Shown here: piece by piece, positions 42,637-54,672 of the stretch
Position numbering within the stretch: the stretch's first letter is position 1
Layout of the letters: every line of letters begins with the position of its first letter
NCBI RefSeq assembly: GCF_018446385.1
Contig: NC_056001.1
Location: forward strand, 7,087,600-7,151,599
From: Zingiber officinale
Taxonomy: Eukaryota; Streptophyta; Magnoliopsida; Zingiberales; Zingiberaceae
DNA: 64,000 nucleotides
Direction of reading: 5' to 3'
The notes under the pieces: generated by a model
Database searches by the model: none
What the model saw: only the letters and a program-made list of their open reading frames with translations
Told to the model about the DNA's origin: nothing
Program-made: the position numbers and the translations under genes

Positions 42637-42791
42637 GTAGTTCAGTGCACAAAACTCCGGTCAATACGGGATCCCAGGAGAGGATATATTGTTGCAACCT
42701 TACCCTACTTTGCAAGAGGTTATTTTCAAAACTCAAATCCGTGACCTCAAGGTCACACGGAAATAACTTTACCATTATGCCAAGATCCCCT
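42637..42791 (-). repeat. Au-type SINE
   Basis: On the minus strand: GGGGATCTTGGCATAATGGT (A box), then GTGTGACCTTGAGGTCACGG (B-box region), CCTCTTGCAAAGTAGGGTAA, and GGATCCCGTATTGACCGGAG. This is the Au SINE consensus order known from many angiosperms, with about 20 percent change. The 3' end is near 42637. Confidence 0.75.
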
Positions 42792-43278
42792 TCATATTTT
42801 GCACTACTACTTGAAGGTAAATTTGTAGATAGATGTCCTTTAGATTTCAAACTTGCCCAAAATCGTGAAATATTCTGAGTGAGGAGTGCACTAAAAGTAT
42901 CATTGAAACACTTTTGACTGTGAGAAGCAGAAAGTGTATCTCAAATTTTGAAATGTAACCGAGTGTATTATACTCAGTAGCAACAAGTATAGCTTCATGC
43001 AAATTCAGTCACATGTTTTTCAACAAAGAAACACTTTGGTGGATATCTCAAGAATGAGAGGATTCCTAAATAAATTTTCGAAAGCCAGGTTCCTTTAGGT
43101 TAAATCTCCCAATCCTTGTCCTTTGCACCACTGGTGAACTCAATGCAAAAGAGTTTTATCAAACATCCTACATAGAGCTTAATGAATTCTAAATAGCAGG
43201 GATCACAGTTTCTTGTTAGTGTATTCCACTTGCATATCAATTTTCAAAGAGACAGCTTATATCATTTTTACAAGTATT
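42792..43278. other. Intergenic, no gene seen
   Basis: AT-rich; ends at the copia target site GTATT (43274-43278). Confidence 0.45.
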
Positions 43279-43700
43279 TGTTGAAAATTGGACCAACAAA
43301 CAAGTAAATAAATTACTTGTCTTACACTAACAATAACAACACTACAACACCTTTTTGTGGATCACTCACAATTCTAAGACAAAGAAGAAACAATAAAAAA
43401 CTTTAACTCACAAATTGATACTTGATTGATGAATGAAACTAAATACAAGGTTGAGTATTTATAGTATTCTTCATACAATCTGGACCGTTCAATTAAATTA
43501 AATCCTAGCCATTGAAATTCTAATTCTTATCCATGAAATGAGAAAAACACTCTTGACCACACATTTAATTTTATCTTTTACCAAGTCGTCATCTTTATCT
43601 ATTAGAAAAATAAATAATTAAATAGCAAATCTTATCTATAACTCTTATCTTTTATTGGATAAGTTTTATCCTTTATTTGGGTTGGAGTTGATATTTAACA
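43279..43700 (-). repeat. 3' LTR (422 bp)
   Basis: TGTTGAAAATTGG to GATATTTAACA. Near-identical to 46603-47022. Confidence 0.95.
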
Positions 43701-43712
43701 CTCCCCCTCAAC
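43701..43712 (-). promoter_or_regulatory. Polypurine tract
   Basis: The minus strand reads GTTGAGGGGGAG directly before the LTR start TGTTAAA. Confidence 0.9.
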
Positions 43713-43740
43713 ACCAACCCTTTGTACTATGCCGAGTTGA

Positions 43741-44076
43741 TCACGAAACCTTTTGAATTGACCCATCTGGACGATGCTTTATTTTGTAAACCCATTTGCA
43801 CGAAATGGGTTTCACATCTCTTGGTTTTGGTATGAGATCCCAAGTCTGATTTTGTTGCAGTGCATCAATCTCTTGTTTCATGGCTGTCATCCACTCAGAA
43901 CTTTGTGATGCTTTTTCAAACGTCTCAGGCTCTACTGCTTCTTCAACTATGGCTGCATTTGCATATTTTGGATTTGGCCTTCGTGTTCTTGTTGACCTTC
44001 GGAGTTGAGATTGTGGAGTTAATTCTTCCACTTCATTAGGCCTTTCTTCTTCATTTGGATGCTGATATATGCCGGT
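43741..44076 (-). pseudogene. Linker and RT N-terminal stub
   Basis: In frame after a TAA that closes the integrase frame (at about 44074-44076), the sequence reads on to RRSTRTRRPNPKY, the pre-RT WMTAMKQEIDALQQNQTW and CKWVYKIKHRPDGSIQ. It ends where YKARLVA should begin. All catalytic RT motifs and RNase H are absent, so the deletion joins this point to the polypurine tract. Confidence 0.85.
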
Positions 44077-45099
44077 TTACCAAGGACTCTGAGTCACTCT
44101 TTGCTCTTCATCATTATCATTTGGACCTCCTGATTCATCTGAACCTGATTGAAGTTGAACTATATGCTCCCTCATCTTTTGTTGTACTTTATCTTCAAGG
44201 TCTTTAGATTCTGGCAAGACCTCCTTCTCTGTGGTCCACCAAGAAGATGCTTCATCGAACACTACATTTCGTGAAGTGTAACATCTTTCGCTTGTTGGAT
44301 CGCAGCATTTCCACCCCTTTCTCTGGCTATCGTATCCCACAAAGATGCATCTAATAGCTTTCTTGTCAAACTTGCTTCGTAAGTGATCAGGAACAAATAC
44401 ATAACATACACATCCAAATACTCGAAAGTAGCTAACTGTAGGTTTTTTGTTCCATAACTTCTCAAAGGATGAAATAAATTCTAACCTTGGTTGAGGAAGT
44501 TTATTGATGATAAAAGCTGCAGTCCTCATTGCTTCAGCCCAAAAACGTCCAGGTACATTCTTCTCATGCAGCATACTTCGACAAATTTCTGCAAGATGTC
44601 GGTTCTTTCTTTCTGCTACACCATTCTGCTGTGGTGTGTTGGTACAAGTGTATTGATGATATACTCGACTTTCTCTCAAGTATTGAGAGAACTCTCTTGA
44701 GCTATATTCTCCTCCATTGTCTGTGCGCAAGCAACATATCTTTTTTCCCAATTCTCCTTCGACTGACTGCTTGAACTCTTTGAACATTGAGAAGGTATCA
44801 GATTTTTCTTTCATAAATAAAATCCACACATACCTTGAGAAATCATCAATGAATGTCACCATATACCGCATACCACCAATTGACGATTGCTTAACATGCC
44901 CGAATACATCAGAGTGAACTAACTCCAATGGTTCCTTTGCTTTGAAGTTTGACTCCTGATATGGTAATTGGTGTGCTTTACCATACTGACATCCTGCACA
45001 TATTGTGTCTGTTCGTATGTCTAGTTGAGGAAGTCCCTTGAGCATCGACTTCTGCATCATCATGTTTAATTTGGAATAGCTAACATGACCTAGCCGCAT
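44077..45099 (-). CDS. Copia integrase
   Basis: A 340-aa open part. GAG-pre-integrase [11 protein letters not shown], zinc tail [10 protein letters not shown], core with [17 protein letters not shown] and [17 protein letters not shown] (all three acidic residues), then RVFGCVCYV and [16 protein letters not shown]. It is separated from the gag-protease frame only by a TGA where the Trp of WHMRLGH is expected, so the stop looks like one base change. Confidence 0.9.
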   Translation of the reverse strand: MRLGHVSYSKLNMMMQKSMLKGLPQLDIRTDTICAGCQYGKAHQLPYQESNFKAKEPLELVHSDVFGHVKQSSIGGMRYMVTFIDDFSRYVWILFMKEKSDTFSMFKEFKQSVEGELGKKICCLRTDNGGEYSSREFSQYLRESRVYHQYTCTNTPQQNGVAERKNRHLAEICRSMLHEKNVPGRFWAEAMRTAAFIINKLPQPRLEFISSFEKLWNKKPTVSYFRVFGCVCYVFVPDHLRSKFDKKAIRCIFVGYDSQRKGWKCCDPTSERCYTSRNVVFDEASSWWTTEKEVLPESKDLEDKVQQKMREHIVQLQSGSDESGGPNDNDEEQRVTQSPW

Positions 45100-45102
45100 G
45101 TG

Positions 45103-46479
45103 TCATATAACTGCTGTCTCACTTTTTCTTGTCTTGTCTATATATGCAGACTCTGCTGACATCACGTAGAGCGACTCTAATCGTTGACCCTCCATTGTTG
45201 GTGTTTCTGAAATTTTGAGGTTTCGATATACCTTTACATTTTCAGGACCAAATAGAACATAATGACCTGAAGATGTTAATTGGGCCACAGACAGTAAATT
45301 CTTCTTCATTCCTGGGACATGATAGACATCTTGAAGAGGCACTTGGTTAGAATTATATCGAGGCGTAATTACCGTCTTACCAACATGTGCTATTGGTAAC
45401 CTTGAGTTGTCGGCTGTAACCACCATACGAGCTCCTTTGTATTGAGATAAGTTTTGCAATTTTTCTTTATCACCCGTCATATGATTTGAGCAGCCTGAAT
45501 CCACGATCCAATCATTTTTGTAGTCAATCTGTTCTGGCGTTGTTGTGAGAGCCAAGTCTTTTTCCTCCGTAGCCATCAAAGCTTCAGCATCCCAATCATC
45601 TTCGCTATTCTCTTTAGAATTGGAAGTAGCAGTGTTGCTTTGAACGAACCTTTTCTTGGACCAACAATCTTTTGCCATGTGGCCCACCTTCCCACAATTG
45701 TAGCACTCGCCAGAAAATTTTTTACGATCACCATAATTCTTCGAGGCTCCCCCTGGACGAGAGCCTCCATTCCCATGATAGCTTTTTCCTTTGTCGTCAT
45801 CCTTTTTAGATCCACCAGTGTGTCGTTTGAAGTTGCCTTTATTTTTGTTGGTGTAGAGCGCTTCTTCTTCATCTTTTAGTGAGAGTCCTCCCATTTGCTT
45901 AGCCACAGCTTCTTGACCTGCAAGTAAATTTTCAAATTCAAGAAGTGATGGTTGTGTTGGCCATCCTTGTATAGCAGCAATAAATCCTCGATATTCTGGC
46001 CTCAAACCATGAATAATTATTCTTTTTATCCTTGCTTCCCCAATAGGAGCTGATGGATCTAGCTCTGAAATTTCGCGACATATCAACTTCACCTTGTGGA
46101 AGTATTGGGCAATCGTCTTGTCACATTGAGCTATTGACAATAGCTCGTTCTCCAGAAGTTGCAATCTTGTATCATTCTTCTTTGAAAAAAGTGTAGCAAA
46201 GATATCCCACACTTCCTTTGGTGTTTTGGCATCTCGGATGTGCTCCAACATTTCTTCTTCAATTGTGATCTTTAAGGCAAACATTGCTTTACCTGCCTTA
46301 ATCTTCCATTTTCGCAAAATGTCATTGGCGTCTTCTGCCAGCTGCGTAGCTTCACTACCACCAACAACCTCCCAAAGATCTTGACCTTGTAGGTAAGACT
46401 CCATGCATGTTGCCCACGTGTTGTAGTTTTTGTTGTTGAGCTTCTTGATACCTCCTACTACTTGAAGGTCCCCCATCAC
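45103..46479 (-). CDS. Copia gag-protease
   Basis: 458 aa. Residues 1-200 are the UBN2 gag domain ([37 protein letters not shown]). The zinc knuckle [14 protein letters not shown] is complete near residue 265. The protease motif [13 protein letters not shown] near residue 332 keeps DSG. Met at 46479 ([10 protein letters not shown]) follows the PBS by about 110 bp. Gag packages RNA and protease cuts the polyprotein; here both seem intact. Confidence 0.92.
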   Translation of the reverse strand: MMGDLQVVGGIKKLNNKNYNTWATCMESYLQGQDLWEVVGGSEATQLAEDANDILRKWKIKAGKAMFALKITIEEEMLEHIRDAKTPKEVWDIFATLFSKKNDTRLQLLENELLSIAQCDKTIAQYFHKVKLICREISELDPSAPIGEARIKRIIIHGLRPEYRGFIAAIQGWPTQPSLLEFENLLAGQEAVAKQMGGLSLKDEEEALYTNKNKGNFKRHTGGSKKDDDKGKSYHGNGGSRPGGASKNYGDRKKFSGECYNCGKVGHMAKDCWSKKRFVQSNTATSNSKENSEDDWDAEALMATEEKDLALTTTPEQIDYKNDWIVDSGCSNHMTGDKEKLQNLSQYKGARMVVTADNSRLPIAHVGKTVITPRYNSNQVPLQDVYHVPGMKKNLLSVAQLTSSGHYVLFGPENVKVYRNLKISETPTMEGQRLESLYVMSAESAYIDKTRKSETAVI

Positions 46480-46587
46480 GTCGAAAAGCTTTGATTATAC
46501 CAAACAAATTTGATTAAAAAAACTTGTAAAGCATAAAACTCCTCACAATCTAAGATAGCTCCACCAAGAATAATCCCTGATTAACTT

Positions 46588-46600
46588 GGCTCTGATACCA
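46588..46600 (-). promoter_or_regulatory. Primer-binding site
   Basis: The minus strand reads TGGTATCAGAGCC two bases inside the LTR, a full match to the initiator tRNA-Met end. Confidence 0.9.
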
Positions 46601-46602
46601 AT

Positions 46603-47022
46603 TGTTGAAAATTGGACCAACAAACAAGTAAATAAATTACTTGTCTTACACTAACAATAACAACACTACAACACCTTTTTGTGGATCACTCACAATTCTA
46701 AGACAAAGAAGAAACAATAAAAACTTTGACTCACAAATTGATACTTGATTGATGAATGAAACTAAATACAAGGTAGAGTATTTATAGTATTCTTCATACA
46801 ATCTGGACCGTTCAATAAAATTAAATCCTAGCCATTGAAATTCTAATTCTTATCCATGAAATGAGAAAAACACTCTTGACCACACATTTAATTTTATCTT
46901 TTACCAAGTCGTCATCTTTATCTATTAGAAAATAAATAATTAAATAGCAAATCTTATCTATAACTCTTATCTTTTATTGGATAAGTTTTATCCTTTATTT
47001 GGGTTGGAGTTGATATTTAACA
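46603..47022 (-). repeat. 5' LTR (420 bp)
   Basis: See 43279-43700. GTATT follows. Confidence 0.95.
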
Positions 47023-47027
47023 GTATT

Positions 47028-47461
47028 GACCATAAAATTCTTATTTTAGCCAGCAAAAGAAAATGTTAATATTTATTTATTTATTTTGCAGAATGCAGCA
47101 AATGAAAAATACTGTTAGGAGAACGACAAGTAGAACAGAACTCCAAAATCAATTTGTTGAATGAATTATGAGTGCTGACCTTAGTATTGTAGCATGTCGA
47201 GCACCTTCTTCATCAACCCAGCAGTATTTGCCCACCTAGCCAAAGACAAATGGAAAAAGGATTATCAACGTTATAGAAGCCCGAGCTAGAAAATCGCACT
47301 TCTGCAGTCAAACGATCGCATTGGTGCCCTTTTCTCTAATTTCTCATCTCCTTCGTCGGAGGATCATAAAGTCAATCCCTGACCCCCGGTATAAGGAAAA
47401 GTTTAACAAATGAATTAAGAAACGCACAAGGAGCCAAAGGAACGGAAAGAAGACAATTCTG
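47028..47461. other. Flank; possible downstream exon of the small gene
   Basis: Near 47160-47240 (minus) an acceptor-like CTAG precedes a short open frame (KYCWVDEEGARHATIL). It could be another exon of the gene at 47462-47697, but nothing confirms it. Confidence 0.25.
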
Positions 47462-47697
47462 GCGAGTACGAACTCTCCGTCGAGAAGAACCTCCTTCTGC
47501 AGACGAGCTCGCTTGCAAGAGCTGAATCCGAATGGCTTCCTAGCGCCTAGTTCTCAGTAGACCCAAAGCCCTCGGCGAGTTTGTCCTTATACTTGGCGAG
47601 CTTCCCCTTAAACGAATATTTGTAGCTATTATCCACTACCTCTTTGGACACTACCACCGCCTTCGGAGCGGCGGCAGCAGCCGCTTTACCGGCCATT
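47462..47697 (-). pseudogene. Small conserved-looking gene, broken by frameshift and stop
   Basis: Met at 47697 begins an Ala-rich start, then VVVSKEVVDNSYKYSFKGKL and AKYKDKLAEGF; the open frame then ends as GSTEN. If the frame is shifted by one base at the GGCTTTGGG site the sequence reads VY, a TGA, then ELGARKPFGFSSCKRARLQK and EVLLDGE. Both lines look like one protein, so a frameshift and a Trp-to-stop change are likely, as in a pseudogene; an assembly error is the other choice. I cannot name the family. The in-frame extension upstream to 47801 is probably leader. Confidence 0.4.
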
Positions 47698-47804
47698 GAG
47701 ATCGACGCGAACAGAGGAAGGCAAATGATGCCACTCTCATCGCTGGGGGAGTACAGTGTGGGCACATGAGATAGGTCGTGGGCACGGGACAAACGAACCA
47801 CCTT

Positions 47805-48907
47805 TTGCGACGCATTGGGACTTGGGAGTACAGCGCCCGGTTTGATTTAATTTTTCTATATAATATATTTCATATATATATTTTTTAATAATTTTGTTTT
47901 CTATTTATTTTAAGTATAAATTAATTATATTAGTTCAATATGCATAGATAAATCCTAACAAATATATCAGCTGATTGAGAAGCTGAAAAAAAACAGAGTG
48001 GAGGAAGACTACGACAACCATTGCTGGGTCTGACCTGCTACTGCCGATGCCCGAAGTGAAAGAGAGAGAGAGAGAAGATTGGCGTCTTTTGCCAAGAGCA
48101 GCTGGCTGGCGTACACAATTAGGTATCGTCGGCATGAACATGTGAATTAACTCGTTTAATCTGTGCAAGAATGGCGAGTCATATTTTGTTTTGTGTCTAT
48201 ATATTCATTCACGAGCTCAACGCGACGGTGGAATCACAATTCTTGCAATTATTATACTTACGCAAGCATTCCTGCAGATGGTCGCAATATGCCAAACACA
48301 TGGCGAACCAGACGATTTGAGCTGTACAGATTCAAAAAAAGTCTTCCTCAACTGAAGTAGGGAGGTGCACGAACACCACATGCCTTGGGAACATTTTGTA
48401 GTTATTGCATAGAAAAATAACGACGGAAAATCCTACAACTATGGAAACGTGTTGGCATATGCCAACAATCATCGACTTCATCCCTAGACTCAATTCTCCC
48501 GTTTTCCTCTGTCAAAAAAGTTGCCCTGCTTCCCAAAATGAATTTTCTCGCTGTTTCACTGAGCAGGAAAAATTAACAGATTACAGGATGACAAGGATGA
48601 ATCTCTGTGTGTGGATCTTTGGACGTTGCTCTCAGCGACGCTGGCGTGTCGTTATCAATCATGGAGAAAAGGTAGACTCATGCAAAAGCTGAAACGCGAG
48701 CAGTACGTGGTTTTCCGCAAGGTGAGAAAACCCCAATTGGTTATGGGTGTCGGTGATTTTTTTTTTTAAGGAAAAAAAATTGTGTCGGTCAGTTAGTCTA
48801 ATTCAAACAGTGACAGCCAAGAGTTGATCCTTGGTTTGATATGGGCTCGGAACACACTAAAGAATGAATGGCCTCAGGACGCAGGAACTGAACCACACCT
48901 CTGGCTA
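47805..48907. other. Intergenic, no gene seen
   Basis: Contains a short GA run (48060-48076). The frames at 48163-48360 and 48405-48692 show no motifs. Confidence 0.4.
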
Positions 48908-48916
48908 TTATAAAAA
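48908..48916 (+). promoter_or_regulatory. TATA-box candidate for the GT61 gene
   Basis: TTATAAAAA about 75 bp upstream of the ATG at 48987, followed by a purine-rich leader. The short distance fits a short 5' leader. Confidence 0.45.
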
Positions 48917-48986
48917 AACAGAGAAAGTAGAATGAGATAATTGGAAGAGGGGAAGGAGAAGGGGAATTGGAGGAGCAGAAGAAGAA

Positions 48987-50545
48987 ATGAAGGCTGTCAG
49001 GTCTTATCCCAGGCCTGAGCCAAAGAGGGTCGGAAATGGTCTGATCATCACGTCCATGGTTCTTTCTCTCTGCATCCTCTCGCTCATCAGGACTCGATAT
49101 ATTTCCTCCCCATTTGGTCCGTCTTATCTACACTTGTTCTTATGGTTTTTGTTCTGTGTGAATCTTTGGTTCTCATGTACTCCGTTCTTGTCGCAGGAAA
49201 GTCACAGGATTTGTCAGATAGGAGTCGCCGTCTTGTATCTAGAGGTAAGGATAGCAGCCCGAGTTCACAATTAAATCATCTAAAGAATTGTCTTTTTTTA
49301 AAGAGTGGAATCTGTCTTATTTTGCTCGCAGGGGAAGAAGATGAAGGAAACAGAGTGCTGCTGGAAGAATTGAGAGAAGCCAAGCGACCGATATGTGTCG
49401 AAACAAGCCGTAGATCGGACGTTTGCGAGGCCTCCGGTGACGTAAGAGTGCATGGTAGCTCCCAGACCGTCTTTGTAGACCGTGATCTCACAAGCCAAGA
49501 ATGGAAGATTAAGCCTTACGCCCGGAAGCACGACAAGGGCGCGCTTGCCAACGTCAAGGAGTGGACCATCAAGGCAGTGCCTGATAAGGCGCCTCAGTGC
49601 ACCGACAACCACTCTGTCCCCGCCGTCGTCTTCTCCGTCGGCGGGTACACCGGCAACCTCTTCCACGACTTCACCGACGTTCTCGTCCCGCTCTTCCTCA
49701 CCACGCGCCACTTCCGCGGCGAGGTCCAGTTCGTGGTCACCGACGCCAAGGCCTGGTGGCTAATCAAGTTCAGCCAGGTCCTCAGGCAGCTTTCCAATTA
49801 TGAGATTATCGACGCGGACGCCGACGGTGACGCGGTGCGCTGCTTCCCGCGTGTCGTCGCGGGGCTGACCTTCCACAAGGAGCTCGGCATCGACCCTGCA
49901 AAGTCCCCCAACGGATACGCCATGGCTGACTTCAAGGAGATGCTGCGGGAGGCGTACGGGCTCGAGCGCGCGGCCGCGGAGCCGGCTGGCGACAAGTGGG
50001 ATGTGCGCCGTAAACCGCGGCTGCTGATCATCTCGCGCAAGGGCTCCCGGGTTTTCCTCAACGAGCGGGGCATGTCGGACATGGCCATGAGCCTGGGCTT
50101 CGACGTCCGCGTCGCCGACCCAGACGTCACCACGGACATCGGCAAGTTCGCGCGACTCGTGAACTCTGCCGACGTCCTTATCGGCGTCCACGGCTCCGGG
50201 CTAACCAACGTCGTCTTCCTCCCCCGCGGCGCCGTCTTCATCCAGGTTGTGCCGATGGGGAACCTGGGGTGGCTGGCCAGGGACACGTTCGAGAATCCAT
50301 CGCCGGAGATGGAGCTCAAGTACTCAGCGTACCGGATCCAAGCCGACGAGAGCACGTTGAGCGACCAGTACCCGAAGGACCACCCCGTGTTTACGGATCC
50401 CCAATCCATCCACAAGAAAGGGTGGGGCGAGCTCAGCAGAATTTACTTGAATAACCAGAACCTCAAGCCACATTTGGGCAGGCTCAGGCTCGCATTGCTT
50501 GAAGCACTCAAGCTCCTCCCCCACAGCCACACCATGGCGCAGTAG
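48987..50545 (+). CDS. Glycosyltransferase family 61 protein (xylan side-chain type), three exons
   Basis: Exons 48987-49116, 49197-49244 and 49332-50545 give 1392 bp, 463 aa. Introns are 80 and 87 bp with GT-AG ends (donors TTTG/GTCC and AGAG/GTAAGG; acceptors GTCGCAG and CTCGCAG), and the joints SPFG-KSQDL and SRG-EEDEG keep frame. An unspliced frame from 49142 reads through both introns and has the wrong N-terminus. Residues 1-18 are a basic cytosolic tail and about 19-36 a membrane anchor, so a type II Golgi protein. The GT61 domain follows: ICVETSRRSDVCEASGDVR, GGYTGNLFHDFTDVLVPLF, RKGSRVFLN, then GVHGSGLTNVVFLPRGAVFIQ with the family HGxxLTN motif. Members add arabinose or xylose to xylan in grasses and xylose elsewhere; the exact acceptor is not decidable here. 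Coding GC is high. Confidence 0.9.
49117..49196 (+). other. Intron 1 of the GT61 gene
   Basis: 80 bp, GT...CAG, phase 1. Confidence 0.8.
49245..49331 (+). other. Intron 2 of the GT61 gene
   Basis: 87 bp, GTAAGG...GCTCGCAG, phase 1. The T-rich end before the acceptor is typical. Confidence 0.8.
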
Positions 50546-53285
50546 TAGTCGCTTTCTTTCTCTTCCTTCCGAAACTTTTAATTCATTATTTTTTGTTTTT
50601 GTTTTTTGTTCTTGTTGTATCGAGATCAGTAAATAGAATAGATGGGCAAATAGATCTATTTAATTACATATAGGTTTATATTCATACTACTGGTGTGCTC
50701 TTATATCAAATTAAGATAGTGAAAGAAGTTGATTCCGAAGCCAAGAAGTTGGCAGATGATGAAGTGTACTGGATTTAATTTCAAATCACAATAAAAGAGG
50801 AGATCTCAGAACAATTGTTCTGGTTTTGTTTCGGCAGTGTTTCTGCTACGATTATTAAAACAGGCAAGCAGGAATTTCTAGTCTATATTTTGCGCTGCTG
50901 CGCTGCTTATGAGTTTAGTGAGGCCTCATCCCCAAATTCTTTATGCAGATATTAACTCTCCGTTTCAATCACTACATCCCTAATTGTGAATTTTAAAGTA
51001 CAGAGTCAGGTCCATGATAGGCATTGCGGTAACAATAGACGGTCAATTGACAGACTCGAAGGATCAAAGCCAATAATTGTTGTGAGAGTTTATTGACAGA
51101 TCTCGCGCTCATGATCTGGACGCCTCGCCATTTAAGTCTGGTGGTGTGGCGCAATCAAAGATAGCTAGGGAGAGAGGCCACCTCAGTGGCAGGCAATTAT
51201 ATCTTAATAAAAGGACGAAATGAGTAGGGTGGTCAGTGGGGTGCATGTGAACCTCTTTCAACGCGCTGCGACTTCACAACCACTACCGATTTGTGATGGA
51301 GTCGGAGGCTGGGAGAAGTTCAAAATCAACTCACTTTCCTGAAACGAAGCCGTGGGACCCACTTGTTGGTCAATCGGGTCGACTAAACCCGCCGTGCATG
51401 GTAACTCGGTGTTAGCCGTCGGCACGAAGGTTGCCGCAACAAACAACGCGGCGGTGGAGCCTAATTTAATACATGGCAAATGCTAGCGAATACCGCGTGG
51501 ATGGCTGGCCGCCGTATCCGGTTGATATCGTTGCCCATATCTGTGGGAATACTCTTATTATTAATAGCATATCTTTATTATAAAAAAAGACGAAAACAAA
51601 AATGAAAAATAGTGAGCCCAACTAAGGAGGACGGCGCGCCAATCAAAATACTGAATAAAAACTCCAACGAAAAGAATCCTTTTAACTATATCTAAATTTT
51701 AAATCCTTTTAAATAAATGTATATTTAATGTCTTACTGTATAACTTATATCTTATAGATTAACCTGTTCTTCAACCAATTAATTTGCCCACTTATTTTTT
51801 TTGGTAGCTCGATCTACTGTACGATTTTCAAAATATTAATTTGAGCAAGCTTTCGTGTTAGTATATGGTCCGAGCCTTCTAGACACATATTAGCTGTCCA
51901 TACGCAGCAGTTCAAACAAAGACGAATACAAGATTCATGTTGCACGCAACTGTTTGCCAAACACAGACAAAATGGTTAGCAGAGAAATCGAAGGGCAGTT
52001 TCACATTCTGCTTCTTGCGGAAGCTCATGGAACGTGTGGCCCAGTCCAAAATTAAGGCGCGGCGACATTCGGTCCCATTGCTAATTAATCTTATTCGAAA
52101 CTATTTCGGTACGAATTTCTCTATACCGACATTCGAAACTAGGACAAGTATGTGTCTTTTTGTCACTGGTGAAGCGTCCATGAGCCAATGAAACAATGTA
52201 ATCTGTAGACACCACAATTTGCAATCAGTACATTCATGGTTAAATTTTTTTCTACTTCCTCCATATGCAATCTCTTTACACCACAATAAAAGTAAACCGT
52301 GTGCCCGTCTAAAAGCTTCTTAGCCTGGGCAAAAGGCTCAAAATCCCTATTAAAGTTCAAGTAAAACATGTACCTAAAATATCTTAAAAGAGTGAAAGAT
52401 CAAAGGGAATCTTAGTTCATGTAATAAAAGATGATTCTGTGAGATAAAATTTAAATCAAGCAGGAAAAGTTTATAAATAGGGAGTTTTAAAATGTGAGTT
52501 TGTTTTCAGTGTTTTTGAACAAAGGAGGCCTTGTTTGGCCTTTTAAAATGGAGCTCTCTTTCTAGCGAGGCGAACTGGATAGCTCTCTTTTCATCAGATG
52601 CAGTGATGCAGGGTGGTTCTGTGCACCCAACAATGTGGATAAGTTTTCTAACTTTTGGAATAATTTTTCTTTTATTTCGTTTCTTGTTGGGTGAAAGTTC
52701 TCCGTGCACTTTCATATAAGCAGGGTGGTTCTGGAAATTAAATATGATTTTAATTTCCTGAGCAATCGGTTAACATGCTTGAAGGAATTGAGGAAGCTAT
52801 AGCTAAATAAGGCTAAACTTTGTGAAAGAATCTGCTTCTTAAATAAGATTTCGCTCTATTCAAAATAATCTACAAGGTGCAGGCAATGTTCTGGGCACCC
52901 GGGCCAACAATGTCCCCACTGTCGACGGAATTCCATTATAAGCAGGATGCTCGTCAGCCATTCTGGATCTCTGCAGAAAAAATAAACTTCAAATACTAGT
53001 TTCTTAAGATTGATGGCTTTTCCTGAAACATTTGTTCTTGGGTCAAGATTGTATTAGGAGTGCTTAAGGCATTCAGCCTATGCCGCGTAAAGACTTTTGG
53101 CTATGTGATTTGAGAATGACACTGTCCTTGTTGGATTCGATAGGTTTCTTATATTAATTATATTCCAACCCCTAAGCATACATCCTGTCGAAGTGATGAT
53201 CGTACCTAGTTGGAATCTTTAGAAAATTATAAGCAATTGCTTCAAAGATTCTTCATTCATTTTATTTGCATGATCCTTGAGTCTA
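50546..53285. other. Intergenic, no gene seen
   Basis: Mostly AT-rich with a GC-richer island at 51240-51480 that has no recognisable product. The words GGGTGGTTCTG recur at 52611 and 52722. The small frames at 52506-52719 look like chance. Confidence 0.4.
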
Positions 53286-53520
53286 TGTCCCCTCGTATTG
53301 GTCTAATGGCTAGCGCATGAGGTGTTGTCATCATAAGGTCTGGGGTACGAATTTCGACAAAATCGAGATAAATATCTCCCTTATGTACTAGTCATTATTC
53401 CAAAGACTAGTAATCGCCCGTGATTTACCTCCTTCACCCTCTTTGAAGGATTTGTTTTAACTCTAGTAGATTAGTCTGTTCCTCATTACCGGCCTGTACA
53501 ATGAGAATTTAGGCGGTGAT
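53286..53520 (+). repeat. tRNA-derived SINE, plus-strand copy
   Basis: A box GGTCTAATGGCTAGCGCATG, B-box-like GGGGTACGAATTTCGAC, then ATCGAGATAAATATCTCCC, ATTCCAAAGACTAGTAATCG and CGTGATTTACCTCC. The same order occurs in the minus-strand copy at 34297-34491. About 25 percent divergence between the copies by eye. Confidence 0.6.
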
Positions 53521-53647
53521 TATCTCCAAGGTGTGCAACCATAGTAAAAAGAGATAAAGAATAATGAAAAGGATGGGAAAGAAAAAAAGATTAATCATTT
53601 TATGTAACTTTGAAATTGGGGTTATTGATTTGATCCTATAGAAATTT

Positions 53648-54663
53648 TGTTAGATATTTTTTCTTAAAAAAATATAGGTATATTGATCTTCGGTATTAAG
53701 ATTCAACAGTTATGCCCGATTAGTCATCTTGACGATGAGTCAATGACTCTAACTGGTGGAGTTCGGTACGGCGATATGGACCTTGTCCCATTTATACTCT
53801 CGACATCCCCTTTCGGTTAATGAATTACCCCTTCGGATAAAAGACACATCTTTCTTGGTATCGTCGCTATCGACCTAATCTCGTCAGTCGTCGAGTTATA
53901 CCATCGAATATCGACACAACCCCTTTGGGTAAAATCATCCCTAAGGATAAGAGTATTAATTAAGGTCGAGGTGAAGACTGGACCTTCTTTCCTTAGACGA
54001 TATTGCCCCACCCAAGTGTTTACGGTTTATTGGTAATCGTCTCCCAAGATATAACGACTTGCGTCTCGAAATAGGAGCACTCCAAATTTTGAGCTTTGTC
54101 AAACTTTCGAAACCTTGAAACTCTAAAAAGAGGAAAGAGAGAATAGAACCCAAAAGGAGAATTCACAATTTAAGAATTGAGTTAGAATTGAGTGATTTGA
54201 GTGGAAGGAATAAGGTTTATTTTATAGAGATGAAAGGTTACTCTCAAGAGGTGAAAGATTTCTTCTAAAAAGTGAAAGGATATGGGATGTATCTTTTCCC
54301 TTAAACCTTTTCCCTTAAACGTTTTGATTAAATATATTCATTATAATTAATTTAATTGATTAATATATTAACTATTATTTAATCTATTATAAATATTAAT
54401 TAATTAATTAATATCACAATGATTAATCTTTTAATCAATCAATGAAATTAATTATAATTTCATACTCCTCAATAGTTATATATACTCGAGTTAGTGTTTA
54501 TCCATGAATCCAACTCGTATGCGAATTAAATTTCCGTCTGATCATATTGGAGAAACCCTTTATTAAACATTAATTTCTCATTCACTTAAGAAATTGATTT
54601 ACGATGATCTACTCATGAAATAGTCGTCTTATCTCTAATGGTCACCAAACTAATTTTCCAACA
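53648..54663 (-). repeat. 3' LTR of the LARD-like element (1016 bp)
   Basis: TGTTAGATATT to TTTTCCAACA. Near both ends of the LTR lie A/T-rich blocks with ATTAATTAATTAAT. Confidence 0.88.
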
Positions 54664-54672
54664 ATCTCCCAC
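54664..54672 (-). promoter_or_regulatory. Polypurine tract of the LARD-like element
   Basis: The minus strand reads GTGGGAGAT immediately before the LTR start TGTTGGAAAA. Confidence 0.65.

Larger units (their letters stand above)
43279..47022 (-). mobile_element. Young Ty1/copia element lacking RT and RNase H
   Basis: LTRs at 43279-43700 and 46603-47022 differ at only about five sites in 420. The target duplication GTATT is exact (43274-43278, 47023-47027). PBS (46588-46600) and polypurine tract (43701-43712) are present. Minus-strand order is gag with zinc knuckle, protease, integrase, then a stub of RT that stops right before the polypurine tract. Gag and integrase look intact except for two in-frame stops. 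Gag style suggests the Tork group. Confidence 0.95.

Noticed and set aside
49142-49331. N-terminus of the long unspliced GT61 frame from 49142
   Set aside because: It reads through two good introns; the spliced model from 48987 supplies the basic tail and membrane anchor of the family.
49298-50415. Several minus-strand frames of 67-205 codons over GT61
   Set aside because: Shadows of a GC-rich coding exon; the plus frame has the GT61 motifs.
53286-53360. A tRNA gene
   Set aside because: A and B box-like words exist, but no cloverleaf could be drawn and the same body recurs as a SINE.
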